A DNA stretch of 64,000 nucleotides from Argentina anserina (GCF_933775445.1 NC_065875.1:8507001-8571000); one strand, 5' to 3'; shown: positions 1 to 12,826, counted from the first letter of the stretch. Notes: generated by a model from the letters alone, not told the origin. Made by a program: numbers and translations.

Positions 1-38
1 AAACTGCTCCTACACAAAGAGTTTCAATCCATGATAGG

Positions 39-698
39 TTGTCTTATGCGTCCACTGACGGTAGAGCAACAAACAGGCAACACGCAGAGGGTGTTTCTGC
101 TCAGCAGAAACAACAGCGAATTAGTGTTGCGCAGCATGCGCAATTGAAATGGATGCCAAAAAGGTCTGTAAGTAAGCCAGGCCATCAGGAGCCAGATCCA
201 GAGAGAACCAAGCCACAGTTTGAATGGAAGCTGAAGATCAAAGAACCAACACTAGTGGTTCCAATAGTGAAAGAACCAACACTTGTGGTTCCAGAGGAAG
301 TTGAGGCTGCGGCAGTGGTTATTCCTCCCAAGGCTCATCAGGAGCAATCACTAACAGAGTATCTCAGGAGCAAGTTGCCCTCGCGAACGCCAACTGGGTC
401 CATGCCGGATGAAAATATGGAATAGTCAAGCAGTAATGAGCAAGGGTTAGAGTTTTCTGATCCACAAGATGAACTGGAGGAAGGTTATGATGAAGAAATG
501 ACCGCTACCCCAGACTGCAACATATTTAACCTCTGTCATGGAGATAGCTTCGAGGAAGGAAAACCGAGGCTAGACATTGTTCCTAGTTGTAACATGGTGT
601 TCACTTTGTCCTCAAAGTATGCTCTTCCACAGCCAATGCCATCTCATCTACTCATTGGAGGTGAGACGCAAGCTCAGGAGGTGGGTACAGTCGCATAG
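39..698 (+). pseudogene. gag C-terminal fragment of the Tat element
   Basis: A 128-codon open stretch (39-425) is basic and proline/glutamine-rich, and a short frame follows to 698. There is no recognisable zinc knuckle. A direct repeat near 240-300 encodes KEPTLVVP twice in tandem. Placement upstream of a protease makes it the gag tail or gag-protease linker of the element. The stop at 423 and frame breaks show decay. Assignment rests on position rather than on a recognised motif. Confidence 0.5.
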
Positions 699-1349
699 TT
701 GTCATCTACAGAAGTGCGAACTGGTGAAAAAGACACGAGGGGAGAGGGAGATGATAAATCTCACACGATGACAGAGCTCCAACGGTTCTTCATGATGTTC
801 ACAAAGCCTACGACGACCATGACTCAGCACATTAAACCTTTATACATATCAGTTGAAATAGAGGGTAAGAGAGTGAACAAAATCCTCGTTGACGACGGTA
901 CAGCAGTTAGCATTATCACGGTGAAGACAGTCGAGGCACTTGGTATTGCAAAGGAAAAGGTTCTCAGTAGCAATCTTAAGGCTAGGAGTTTTGCTGGCAA
1001 CTTAACTAAGACCTTGGGAGTTTTGATCCTCAAAGTCAAAATAGGACCTTATGAGTTGTTTCAGACATTCTTCGTTACGGATTGCACCGCTCCATACAGC
1101 ATCATACTGGGTAGGGATTGGATACATCGAGATTACTGCATCCCTTCTACTCTACACCAAGAAATGCTGATATGGAATCCCACAACTGACAAGACAGAGC
1201 TAGTGAGAGCAGATGATCGACCATACTCAGTCGCTTCCTGCATTTTGGATGCAGAGTATTATTATGGCGATATGAGGCCTTTGGGAGTTGCCGGGATCGA
1301 TACTAAGGGTCGTCCAGTTGGGGTGACTTCTACAGAATTGACGCGATGA
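699..1349 (+). pseudogene. Retroviral-type aspartic protease domain (Tat element)
   Basis: About 216 codons contain the retropepsin layout: an active-site region reading VDDGTAVSII, then a flap region, then ILGRDWIH near the C-terminus, matching the usual ILG-(R/M)-DW block of gypsy proteases. The expected active site is D-(S/T)-G, and here it reads D-D-G, so catalysis is probably altered. The domain would process the Gag-Pol polyprotein in the virus-like particle. No ATG sits at the start of the open frame; it is an internal piece of a polyprotein. Confidence 0.75.
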
Positions 1350-1417
1350 GGTTTAGTACAGGTTAAAACAGATATAAATTGACCTGGATTCATCGTGAAA
1401 ACAAACAGTAATCATCC

Positions 1418-2960
1418 ATGAGTACATCACTGCCCAAGGAACGAGAGCAGGCCTACGTGTCCTTTCTCCAACGCTTATCGATTTACAGAGAGGAACAGGA
1501 GGCTTGGGGGGCAGTGGCACTAGTTGAGTGCATTGAGGATGATTTGACTGAGGTTCAAGCAGAGGAAGAGTTCATTCAACCAGCACCAGCAGCTTTGGAT
1601 GACACTCCACCTAAAGTGAAGGATCTAGTGGAAAAGATCAATCTTGGGACTATAGAAGAGCCCATGGAGGTTGGAATAAGTAAACACTTTGATGAGGAAC
1701 TGAGACAACGTTAGGTGAAGTTGTTGTAGGAGTTCCGCGATTGCTTTGCTGAGAAATTTGAGGACATGCCGGGCTTGTCACCAGATTTGGTTTAAAATTG
1801 TCATCGCTTGCCCATCATGGAAGGGTACAAGCCTGTACAACAAAGTCCATGACGAATGAGTGCAGACACAGCAGCAGCAATCAAGAAAGAGGTTTAGAAC
1901 ATGTTCCAAGCCGGTATTATCCGACCAGCTAAATATTCTCAGTGGTTCTCGAACATAGTACCGGTACGGAAGAAAAATGGCAAGATTCGCATGTGTGTGG
2001 ACTACAGGAATCTGAATGTTGCGACACCAAAATATGTTTATCCCATGCCCGTGGCGGATATGTTGGTCGAGGCAGTCGCAGGGCATGAACTATTATCTTT
2101 TATGGACGGGACAACTGGTTATCACCAGATTCCTGTTTATGAACCGCATAGACACAAAACAGCATTTCGATGTCCAGGGTTCACTGGAGTGTTTGAATAT
2201 AACAATATGCCATTTGGTCTGACCAACGCGGGGGCTACATACTAGCGAGCAATAAACCTGATTTTCCACGATGTGCTGGGGGGTATTCTCGAAGTATATA
2301 TCGATGACGTGGTGGTCAAGTCTAAATAGAAAGAAGATCACATCGAGAATTTGAGGATAGTGTTCACCAGGATGAGAAAGCACAAGCTCAGGATGAACCC
2401 AGCTAAATGCATTTTTGGGGTTCGAGCAGGAGACTTCTTGGGTTTCATAGTGCATGAAAGAGGTATTGAGGTCGTGGAGGATAAGGCAAAAGCGGTTTTA
2501 GACACGCCGGCACCTAGGAACAAGGAGGAACTTCAGAGTTTGCTTGGGAAAATAAACTTCCTTCGACGCCTCATTTCTAATTCCGCTATCAAAACCGATG
2601 TCTTCTCTCATTTGCTGAAGCTTAAAGCGGATCAAGAGTTTCAGTGGGGACCTGCGCAATAGGCAGCTTTTGATAAAATTAAAGAATACCTTACTCATCC
2701 ACCTGTTCTTCGACCCCCACGGCCTGGAGTACCGTTGAAGCTATACATCTCAGCGTCCCCTTATTCAATCGCAGGACTCTTAGCACAAGATGGTGATGGA
2801 GAGGGGGCAAGAAGATTGAGCATGCAGTTTATTACCTGAGTCGGACCTTATTGGAGGCTGAAACTAGGTACTCGCCAATTGAGAGGTTGTGTTTAGCTTT
2901 GTACTTTGCCGGTACTAAGCTCTGCCATTACATGCTGTCCTTCACTACAGTGGTGGTGGC
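1418..2960 (+). pseudogene. Reverse transcriptase and first RNase H (Tat element), broken
   Basis: Open pieces at 1418-1714, 1901-2245 and 2351-2662 make up a gypsy RT. The recognisable blocks are RKKNGKIRMCVDYRNLN, then FMDGTTGYHQIP, then [12 protein letters not shown], the catalytic YIDD box (VYIDDVVVKSK, near 2300), and CIFGV...FLGFIVHERGIE. A remnant of the adjoining RNase H (KLYISASPYSIAGLLAQD) follows at about 2740-2790. In-frame stops interrupt it at about 2243, 2326 and 2660, and the RNase H part is frameshifted. The family copies element RNA into DNA in the particle. Confidence 0.85.
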
Positions 2961-2972
2961 GAAGCCGATTTA

Positions 2973-3515
2973 GTGAAGTATATGCTTACCAGACCTATGC
3001 TTAGGGGTCGGATTGGTAAGTGGATCTTTGCGTTATCAGAGTTTTCTTTACAGTATACACCCTTAAAGGCGCTCACAGGACAGGCAGTGTCCGACTTCTT
3101 GTTGCATCATCCTATTGTGGAGAACATTGAAGACCAGAACGTGGTTGTTTCCTTCGTTCACACTCAGCCTTGGGTTCTGTATTTTGATGGTAGCATCATT
3201 GATCATTTATCAGGCGCGGGTGTTGCATTGGTTAATCCTTCTGGAGTAAGACATTGTTACTCTTTTAAACTAGAATGGAAGTGCACTAACAATCAGGCAA
3301 AATATGAGGCCATCATCATTGGCCTGGAGCTGTTGCTTGATCTGGAGGTCACCGAGGTAGAGGTATTAGGTGATTCACTCCTAGTTATTAACCAGCTCAA
3401 GGGTGTCTATAAGTGTAACAATTTTACTTTACTCCCTTTTTGGGAGCGAGCATCGGAATTGTTAGACCAATTCGCAGACATGGTGCTTGACTATATTCCT
3501 CGAGCAATGAATTAG
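2973..3515 (+). pseudogene. Additional (archaeal-like) RNase H domain, Tat lineage
   Basis: This 180-codon frame begins with the thumb-to-RNase H linker (RIGKWIFALSEFSLQY). It then shows a second RNase H fold: LYFDGSI for the first catalytic Asp, GAGVALVNPSG, then NNQAKYEAIIIGLEL with the catalytic Glu, then VLGDSLLVINQLKG with the next Asp. A second RNase H located between RT and integrase is a known acquisition of Tat retrotransposons. It is open across the whole frame, which makes it the best preserved part of this copy. Confidence 0.8.
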
Positions 3516-3520
3516 CACAG

Positions 3521-4945
3521 TTGGCTACGGGCATTCACTTGGCAGATGGCGTTCGCGAGAGAATTTTGAAGGTTCAGAGACGCACATTACCTTCCTTTAT
3601 GGCAAGGAAAGAGGTTAACAATGAATGGTTGGTGGCTGTTATCGCCACTATTGATGTGGATTGGCAGCAACCAATTATCCAGTACCTCACTGATCCTTCT
3701 GCACTGGTGGACAAGAGGGTTAGATATTTTGCTACTAACTACGTCCTTCGAAGCGGTGAACTATTGCGCAGGGCCGAAGACGGTTTGTACCTGCGATGCA
3801 TCTATGGGGCTGAGGCCAAGAGGTGCTTACGAGAGGTTCATTGTGGCAATTGTGGTTCTCACCAAGCTGATCCAAAGATGTGATGGCTCATTCGCCGATA
3901 TGTTTTTTATTGGCCTACCATGCTCAAGGACTGCATGAGCTTCGCGCAGGGTTGCATTGAATGTCAAATGCATGGACTAGTCCAGCATGTGCCTGACGTT
4001 CCTCTGCAACCAATAATTAAACCTTGGCCAGGTCACGGATGGGCTTTAGACTTTATTGGGGAGATTCATCCCAATTCTTCTTTACAGCACAAGCACATTC
4101 TACTGGCTATAGATTTCTTCACTAAGTGGGTCGAGGCTATACCAGTCAGGACGACATCTTTAGAGGTGATCACTGATTTTATCTTTAAATATATTATCAC
4201 TAGGTATGGCATTCCAGAATGTTTGGTGGCAGACACGGGGGCAGGTTTCATGGCTGAAAACACTCAGAAATTCTTAGCTGGCTATGGGATCAAGTTTTTG
4301 CATTCCAGTCCTTATTATGCTCAAGCGAATGGCCAGGTAGAAGCTAGCAACTGCGTCATTATGTCTATACTCAAACGAATGTTGGATGCAAATCCGCGAT
4401 CTTGGCACACAGAGTTGGATCACACATTATAGGCTTATAGAACTTCCAAACGCGCTCCAACTAGTACTACACCTTATGCTTTGATGTATGGACATGATGC
4501 GGTACTTCCTATAGAAATTAATGTTCAGTCGCTGAGGGTTCGCGAGCAGCACCAGTTGATTGGTGAGGACTATGTTCAAGCTATGTATCAAGAACATGAG
4601 GACTTGGACTCTCGCCGGATGGAAGCTCTCGACAGCCTTATTGCCGAAAAGAAAAAGATCGCACGGCTTTATGACAAACGCACGAGAGGACGCAGCTTTT
4701 GAATTGGGGACTTAGTTTGGAAAGCTTGTTTGCCTTATGGTGAACGAGTTGATGGTCGTGGTAAATGGTCTGCTAAATGGGAAGGTCCTTTTGTGATTGA
4801 TCGAGTAATGGGCAAATGCGCCTACTACCCTCGCGACACTGATGGGAATGTTCATAGAAATCCCATGAATGGTCGCCATCTTAAAAAGTACTTCCCTAGT
4901 GTTTGGGAGTATGAAGATCCACCGGCAGCGGTGCAAGCAAATTAA
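3521..4945 (+). pseudogene. Integrase of the Tat element, broken
   Basis: The frames 3521-3883, 3920-4432, 4481-4702 and 4730-4945 carry, in order, the H2C2 zinc-binding end (CIEC), the catalytic core (LDFIGEI, VADTGAGF, then GQVEASN for D, D and E), and a C-terminal domain (GKWSAKWEGPFVIDRV, ending GRHLKKYFPSVW). Stops at 3883, 4432 and 4702 and a shift near 3900 inactivate it. The family inserts element cDNA into chromosomal DNA. Confidence 0.85.
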
Positions 4946-6585
4946 CTGGTATTCGGACTTAGTGTTTCCTTGGCTCCTATTCTTTCAACCAAGTAAATAG
5001 GGGGGCAACACCATGGATACTCAGTACTTAGCGATCACGAACTCAGGAAATTTTCTAGATTCGCGAACGTTACTGACGGTCGCGAACATTCCTATTGGTC
5101 GCGAGCCCATAAATTTTTTTTTTCGAAACTATCGAGTTTCTTAATCATGCTCTGGCATTTTTTGTATCACATTGGACCAATACTTGTAGTCTGGGATTGG
5201 TTGTAACTTTTGTTACGCAGCAATAAAACAGTACAAGTGTTTTTATGAAACAAATTGTGTTTTATTCATATGGCTTTGTGGCCAGAAACTTCATACAAGA
5301 CCTATACTATTACAGGTGAGCTTTAACAAGCTCTGATACCATCTATGCTAGGTGGAAAGGTCTTCGCGATTCCTCCTGTTCATCCCACCATCGCGAGAAA
5401 CTCGAGATTAAGCTGCACCAGTTGAAGGCCAAACATAGGTTCTAATTGGAAAACTTGTGGTAGCATGAGGGATCCAGAGCCTTGATTGTACACTTCTCCT
5501 GATGTTCCTTCAAAGAAGGGAGATTGGAGGATATTACACATAGGAGGTACAACAACTCGCATCGCGTATCAAAAGAAGTACGTGACGAGCATGATGTACC
5601 TATTGGCGCTGGTCCTCAATTTGGTATCCTGCTTCCTGATACTCGGCGACTAAACAATGATGAATAGGCCGCAGGAAGGGCTGCCTTTTCTTCTCTCACT
5701 TGTAATCCTTCACTAGGAACAACTCTTAATGCAGGGCCGATCCCTAGTGTTAAACTACAAAGAAGGGAGGATGTGAGGGTGGAATAAGACTCCCACCTCA
5801 CATTTGAGGGTAGAATAAGACTCTCACAAATTGCTACTGAGTTTGCAAGTCTGAGGGATGAAACTTAAGAAACCTAAGGGGTTTCGGAGGAAGATATGGA
5901 ATAGACATGGTTGGAGGCTGTGGAAGAGAGCGTTGTGTGTTCTTTCCTTAGGGTTTCGTTTTATAGCAGAAGAAACTTGGATTCAACGGTTGAGATTAGA
6001 GATACGGATTTGGAGATCGCACCCGGGATTTATTGCAGCAATAATGGTTAAACTGAAACGGTTTGTGCGTTTCCCAGTATTGATTGCTCCTATTTTCGAG
6101 AGTTTGCATGCAAGCCTGCACGGTGATGAATTGAGTTGGGCTCTGGCCGTGGGCCTGTATTGGGTTTTTGACGGGTCAAGGAGATTCAAGTGGGGTGAGC
6201 AAACAGAGATAAGTTGCAATTCTTACTACTAAAATACTTCGATGTTCAAGTTACATTCTATGTCCAACAAGGCGAATATCTAGGAGAAGCTTTCCAGTAT
6301 CGTTAGCTTTGTCGCATATCAGGTTGTTGATCCTCCTTTCTTCAGCCTCAGAAGCCAATAGTTGCCTTTTGCATTCTTGTATCTGGGTACGGTACTTCTT
6401 ATCTCTTCCTCTACAGCCTTGAGCTCTCTAGCTTGCTCGGCCTCAAGCTCCGCTATCCGTTGCCGCAATGCACTGATTTGTTGCGAACGACTGGTTTTGG
6501 CATGATGAAGCTTGGTCTTAAGTTGGGCAGGGCTTTGCGTAATAAAGTGTCTGGCATCAGCGTTGTGTTGCGACAGACTCTGAGA
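4946..6585. other. Non-coding spacer of the Tat element between integrase and the antisense gene
   Basis: There is no convincing coding here. A G-rich run with GGGGGGCAACACC lies at about 4998. Two near-repeats containing GAATAAGACT(C/T)(C/T)CAC lie at about 5780-5835. On the minus strand, CTATAAAACG followed by a pyrimidine-poor leader near 5965-5940 resembles a TATA box, but nothing coding follows it. Short open frames here lack codon structure and family resemblance. Confidence 0.4.
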
Positions 6586-9500
6586 TTAGTTCCTCAAGGT
6601 TTGGCATTCTGCCAGGAGGCATAGAATGGTGCTCAGTGCCTGTTCAGCATTCACAACTAGGGTGGGATCAGGTGAGTGTAGCTTAAGGTACCGAAAGGCG
6701 TCTTTCACCTTAGCCAAGCAAGCTGGGTCAGTTAGATCTTCAGAGGATAGTTCCGCAAGTTGTGCCCGGGCCTGGACAAGTTCTTGAGACTCTAGGGATA
6801 TTAAGGGGCTGGCCGGACCCAGCATATCATCTAGAAGACCTTTCATAGAGGGACTAGGATGATTCCCTGATGGATCAACAACTGTGTGGATCCAGAGGCT
6901 CCAGCAGTTAGCACAATTGGCAGGCTGGAAGTAGTCGCGATTGCCACAACCTACGGAGAGCAAAGAACAATTAATAAGACAGTTAAGTGTTTACAAAGGG
7001 GAACATAAACATATAAACCAGGAAGTGGTTAAGGGTTTTACCCCATCAGATTGAGAAGAGGGAGCATTGTTTTCTGAAAGGGGTTGTGGTGTAACGTCAG
7101 GGCTCGCTGAGGCCGCATTCGCGAGGGGACGCTCCACATCTTCATCTTCTTGGTGAGAGCTGGTCACACCTTCTTCATCTCATACATCATTCTCCAGAAT
7201 TTGAGTTGAAGAGGAGTGGGAGAGCACTGCCGTGGGGTTGATTGATATTTGTGGCTCCAAGGTCTGAGTGCTCGCCACCGTGATAGGGGGAGTGGCTTGA
7301 ATGGGTTCTTTTTACACAACCACAACCTATTGGATAGCAGTCGCGACTTCTGTGGTAGGCGACTGAGCGTCAACATGAACCTGTGTTAGAGACCATGAAG
7401 GAAATCATTGATTCACAAATGATCAACATAAGGTAAATAAACTACATCTTAGCAAACCACGAAGTGTTGCTTTGGGGGGCAACAACGTGTTTGGCTACTT
7501 ACGGCAACGTCTTCCATCGCGATGGCTGCAGCTTGAGGGGTAGACAGAGGTGGTGAAGTTGGGTTCTCGCGAACCTACAAATCAGATAAGAATCATTCAA
7601 AGTGGTTCATGAATGTATCGCTAGTTGGAACAAATAAGGTGTTCTTTTTACCTCAATTGCTATCTCTGGGTTGCTGGTCCCAGTCACTGGCTCAGGGCTG
7701 ACCTGATTAGTTGCTGCCCGCGGTGTTGCAGCAATCGCGAGCGGGGCAGAGGTGCTTGAGGCAACTATTCTTCTCCTCTGAATCAGCTGAGGGTCACAAA
7801 TATTGGTTAGTGGCGAATATTTAACACCTTTTAAGAAAATCAAATAGGAGTGAGGACTTACAGGATTGAAGTCTATGGCGTCAGGATCATCCTCGTCATT
7901 ATCAGGGCTAGGGGTTGTTCTCCCTCGTTTACGGCCTTGGGAGGAGGAAGCCCCAGCTGTATTTTCAAAAACCTGCAACATGAACCAGTTAGTGGTTTTT
8001 AATCAGTGTTGGAATAAGAACTGTAGGAGTTCGAAGAGGCGTTAGGATTATACCCTTGAAGGAACGATTCTGACAACATTTGGAATAACTGTTCGCAGCA
8101 AACCCTCATCACCAGGAACCTCAGGATCTTCCTGCAAGTAACTTCTGAGCTCCGTCTAGAAGATGTATTGAAAGATGACTCGCGACCGTTGTTCCCACTG
8201 GCCAGAGTTGATCTTTTCCCACCATTGGGGATAAGCTTTGTCGACGTGAAAGCAGCGAAGGATACTCCCACTTGCTATCACAGGAAAGGGGAGTAGGTTG
8301 CAACTAAGACGAGGGCTGGTGCCTAGGATTAGTGTCAGTGACGGGAACCATGGGGCGTCGCCATGAGGAAAATAGGTTCAGACTCTCAATGGGAGGGAAC
8401 GGATCCATTTGAGCCATGCCTAACTGCCTCGCGAATAGATGGGGGGCATAGAGTTCTACTCCATTGCAGGGATGTCGGGGTAAGTCCGCCATTGATACAG
8501 CCTGTTCAAACATATGCCGACTCTCCCTGTCATAGCGTCTAAGGGTTAAAAAGCCGCCACGGATGGCATCAGGGTGAGTGCGGTCTAGGAGCAGTCGTGC
8601 GGAGTCAAGAACTGAGGCATCCAGGGTGTAGAAGTACTCGAAGCATGCTGCGTAGCGAAGAGTAAAGTTGGGCTCCAAACCAACAAATGCTTCTCCCAAC
8701 ACTTCTGTTAGACGGAAGTCCCTTGCGTTTTCATTCCACAATTGCACAAAGTAGACCTGGATCTAAAGGTCTAGAATCCACATAGGCCCTGAAAGCTTAT
8801 GATAGTTGAGGGGTTCCATAGTAAGCGCGCGCAACATACAGTAGAGTTCTGCCAGAACTATTTGTGCTAGACCCACAGTGTGGCCATTGTAGAGAAGGGT
8901 CGCGAGTTGTAGGTGGTGCCCAGTCATCTTCTTGGAGTTGGAGCAAAACATGAACTTTGATAGCCAAAATTCCAAGAAGGCGATTCCAGCATTGGCAGTA
9001 GGGTTGCGATCAAAACTGGATAGCCAGAAGCCATACGATTGATAGATACCAACCTCGCGGGTGGCGGTGACCGGTCACTCAGCATCAAAATAGTCCTGAT
9101 CTCTATAGGGCCTGGTACCAACTGGTAGACCTACGATAGCATATATGTCTAGCAAAGATATACCCATTTGACCAAATTGAAAGTCGAAGGTATTACTTGC
9201 GAAATTCCAGAAGCAAGCAGCAATCATGATGGCACATCTGTTGCCTCCATCTTGAGTCAGGTTGAAAGAGAGGTCGATGCTTTCCAAGATTCATGCCGCT
9301 TCCCAGATGTCACGATCGAGCAAGCGGCGACCTTCATACCATATTCGGATGGCTTCGGAAACAATGGGCCATGCTCCGACAGGGGTCCCATGGTGACTGT
9401 GTACTTGCCATCCCCTGAAGGTGGCTGGGGTGTTGATGCGCTCTGGGATTCCGCAAGAGAAGGGCCCAAGAACACAGTGCTGTCGTCAATCACTCCGATG

Positions 9501-9589
9501 GTGGTACAATTGGTGGGTTCGTTGTTTGGATAATTGCGAAGAAGTCTTGCACCTGCCTGGGCATCACGTTGGTTGGGTTTTGGTGCCAT
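6586..9589 (-). pseudogene. Antisense plant mobile domain (PMD) gene inside the Tat retrotransposon
   Basis: Reading right to left, an ATG at 9587-9589 opens a proline-rich N-terminus. A plant-mobile-domain-like core follows: LLDIYAIVGLPVGTRPYRD near 9130, LEFWLSKFMFCSNSKKMTG near 8960, and WNENARDFRLTE near 8740. Five GT-AG introns with short plant-like lengths can be placed at 7973-8053, 7787-7861, 7575-7651, 7381-7502 and 6951-7041. Frame breaks near 9270, 9075, 8760 and 8270, plus stops near 7300, show decay. The final frame ends at 6586. PMD proteins are also host genes linked to transposon silencing, and antisense PMD genes have been described in some Tat elements. The function in the element is unknown. 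Confidence 0.7.
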
Positions 9590-9950
9590 TGTTGTCAGAG
9601 ATTAAGCATTTCAAAAGAGGGCTTTCTGGGTTTTCTGATGATAGAGCAATCGGGTTGGATGGATTTGTTGGGTTCGAGAGCGCGATTTATATAGGAACTG
9701 ATGGGGTTTCTGAAATCGAAACTGACGAGTTCGGGGAAGAGTCGCGTTTGCTCGATTGGAACTGGTTTGAGTTTCTGAAACATTAAGTGTTACTCGCGTA
9801 CTTCAGCTCGAAAGGTTGTAGTGGTTTGAGGTGAAGTCGCGCGTTAGTTGGTAACGAGGGAACGTAAAGCGTTTCAGATTATTTTAAAAAGATAACCGTT
9901 TGGTTTTTTTTAGCCCTTTTCAATTTCGCGGGGTCTTCAATTTCAAGGCC

Positions 9951-9960
9951 TGGGGGGCAA
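9951..9960 (+). promoter_or_regulatory. Polypurine tract of the Tat element
   Basis: TGGGGGGCAA sits directly before a TG that opens the presumed 3' LTR. Such a purine run primes plus-strand DNA synthesis in LTR retrotransposons. Confidence 0.6.
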
Positions 9961-10770
9961 TGTTTGGGCCTAAAATAATACCCCGGTATTATCTACTCTT
10001 TAGGCTTGTGGACCGGTTGTTTGGGGAAAATATATCACATAGCAAGATTACCTGCCGTATTGGAATAGATTTAAGGGACTAACGCTGTATAGAATCTGAG
10101 TTGAATAAGAAAGGTGAATCCAAATCAACTAGGAGGTTCCCAAGACTTGATTCGCAAGAAAGAACAAGTTGTGTTCTCTATATAAGGGGGTCGAATGTGC
10201 AGAATAATGCACGCAACGGCAAACAAAGTATCGCGCAACCGCATAGTCAAAATCTCCTCACGGAGTAAAAGTCCGATTCGCTTCGGCAACCAAGTCTCCC
10301 ATCGGAGCGGAGCTACCCAGATGCACGCCTCGCGCTGCATGTAGCAACAAGTCCGATTAACTTCGGCAACTAGAGTCAAGTCCATCAAGTCGCTAGCCTA
10401 GCTTCTAGCAAACATAAAGGTCTGCACTAGTCAGCAAATCCCATTCGCGAGAGAGTCCTGCTATTAACGACACAGTATAAGCTATGCTTTTCCCCAAGCG
10501 GTCAAAAGTAAGATCGGCCATCTACTTGAGGCGGAGTGAAAGGTACCTAGCAACTCCGGTTGTGTATAGGTCATTCGAACTTCAGCAGTTTATCAGCAAC
10601 TGCGGAGCAATCGTTTGAGAAGAAGACAGTACGTGAGCGCGATCATTGTCAAACAAAGCAACAGTTGTACCTAACTCAAAGGTACTGGCACGCCAACAAC
10701 AACATAGAACGAAGGGTCGAACCGTCTAGGGTTCGGCACCGAGGCTTGCTGATTGTTCTCTGAGGAGAAT
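9961..10770 (+). repeat. 3' LTR of the Tat element (right edge uncertain)
   Basis: It starts TGTTTGGGCC after the polypurine tract. A TATA-like CTCTATATAAGG lies at about 10177-10187, a sensible U3/R position. Downstream, a 22-bp near-repeat (AAGTCCGATT plus CTTCGGCAAC) occurs at 10269-10290 and 10349-10370. No second LTR is in view for comparison, so the end near 10770 is approximate. Confidence 0.5.
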
Positions 10771-12826
10771 CCGTTTTCCCAGCTCGAACAAATGTGATGG
10801 TTGATGATAGTATAGCAATTGAATCGGGAGGTAGGGTTTGGAAATTGGGATATTGCGGCGAAGCTAGACTAAGGATATCGTCGTCGGTGGCTATGGTTTT
10901 GAGGTTGAATTCGATGAGACGTTGATGAGACTGCAGCGGCGCTGGAGCACAGGACGGTGAATTGTTCTCTGCATCTAGGCCTTAGCATATTGGGTCCGAG
11001 ATCGGCAGTTTGCTGGCCTTTTTGGCATTGAAGCTTCCGACGGTGAATTTGGAGTTGGTTTTGAGGTTTTGATGTTTCAGGGAGGTGATGATAGTGAGAG
11101 TCCGAGAAAACCTTAATCGAATTGGAGCAAATTCTAAAAGTTAATTTTGCAATCCCATGCGCAGGACCATTCTCTTTATTTTTCAGTTATTTTTAATTGC
11201 CAACCACTGACTGCCACGTCTGTTTCTACTTGCCGTGACCCTCCACGGCCGTGGTGGGAATAAGTTTCAAGTTATATCTACAGCTTTTTTAGTTAGTTTA
11301 TTTGTGTTCTCGATATTCATGTTCCTCAACAATTATCTTTGCGTGTACAATGTTAGGTTGTCATTGCTAATTATTTGTTTAATTATAAATTTGAGTTCTC
11401 TCAATTTTTTCTTTAAAATGCACAATGTTATTCTGCATTTGGTTGTCACATATTAGCATTGTTAGGGTTTAGAGATTAGGATTGCCATAATGGGATATCA
11501 TCTATATATCTCGATCGATCTAGCACTTAAAAGATATACTGCTCAGTCGATCAGCTTATCTAGTATTTATGTTACCTCGCTGACTCATTGTTTCAATGAT
11601 GACTATTGCATGTACCCGCTTCCCGAACAAGGATTCAAAAATCTTTGCATGCGTTGCCGGAGCTGGAATATTACAGTTGCACGTCTTCCCTAGCTAGTAG
11701 CATGTTTGTTATCTGCATTGATTTTCACCATTACATCTCCGGTCTTAAATATTCTAGCTATAAGCTAGTGATAGCTTGGCGATGGTATTGGTAATTTTAT
11801 ATTCCCAGATGTCGATATACGTGCTAATATAGCAACATCATTTAACCAAAAAAGAATAAGCATGCTTGGTAAAAAAAAAGAACCGGAATCACAGCAGCAC
11901 TGCAGCACTGCAGCAGGGTAGGTATATATATATATGACTAGCAGGAAGGCTGGAACGAACACATAATGCAATATATAATGCATGTTTAATGTATGTGACC
12001 ATTGAATATGTGATCAATGATGGGCTTGCAAAGTTCGTAGTCGTTGACTACGACGTCATTGATCTATTTGATTCGGATGGAAGCAAGAGTTTAGTTGGGA
12101 CAGTCCGATAGCGGAAGCCGGCAGGCTCCATTTTCTCCCAGCTTTCCAACTAACAGAATAAGAATAGTCGGAAAGAGACAAGTACTGTCGAATATATGGT
12201 TTATATCTTCAGAGAATTAATGAGGAAATTTATGTAATGTCAACAAGCAGTATTGGTTTGGAGATTCGAAGCTGATAATTTAAGACCTGTCGGTTTCTTG
12301 TATTTATTGATCATCTCTGATTGAATGATGTTATTAGCTTTGGTCTGCAGATATAAATCGAGTATTGAACCATCTAGATTGATCTGAGTTTCTTGGTGAG
12401 AGTTGCCCTCATGCATTTAAGTTCTAGAAAGTCCGTGGCCCCAACAATCCTAGATTATGTGGCTGAATGTCATCCAATGAGAATGAATAAATTCTTCTTT
12501 ATATTTTTTTTCGTGTAATACAATTTTCAGCAAAACATTCCAACTAAACGCAGTAAAAATAATGTCATTAGTATTAGCTAGGAAGCTTGATACCAATAAT
12601 ATATGATGTTTCGGTGAAACAAGTTCAAGTTCAATTATGAATGTATGTATCTTTTGGCCATAGTTAGGCAATGCAATAATTCAGTTAATATTATAATAAA
12701 AATTAAAAAATGTTAACTTCTATATTGCAGATGGTATAAAGAGAAATCATCCTAACATAATGAAACATAATCATACATGAAGAATGATTAAATTTACTGG
12801 TGTTAATTAGTACGTAATTAGATGAT
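10771..12826. other. Unassigned intergenic sequence
   Basis: No gene or element could be recognised. 10800-11160 is moderately GC-rich, with a GGTAGGGTTTGG-like motif that in reverse reads like a plant 5' leader (AAACCCTA), but no frame follows. From 11160 the sequence is AT-rich with short frames only. A small duplication of CAGCAGCACTGCAGCACTGCAG lies near 11893-11914, and a short TA run near 11925. Confidence 0.4.

Larger units (their letters stand above)
1..10770 (+). mobile_element. Ty3/gypsy LTR retrotransposon, Tat lineage, 3' portion (degenerate)
   Basis: Fragments of gag, aspartic protease, reverse transcriptase, RNase H and integrase lie in gypsy order on the plus strand, followed by about 5 kb without sense coding and an LTR starting at 9961. 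The second, archaeal-like RNase H between RT and integrase, and the long region after integrase holding an antisense gene, are known hallmarks of the Tat lineage. The 5' LTR and the start of gag lie left of the window, so age and target duplication cannot be read. Every domain carries stops or frame breaks, so the copy is dead. The right edge near 10770 is a guess because no terminal CA plus duplication could be fixed. Confidence 0.85.

Noticed and set aside
5858..6232. 124-codon plus-strand frame in the Tat element
   Set aside because: No family resemblance, non-coding composition, and it overlaps a minus-strand frame.
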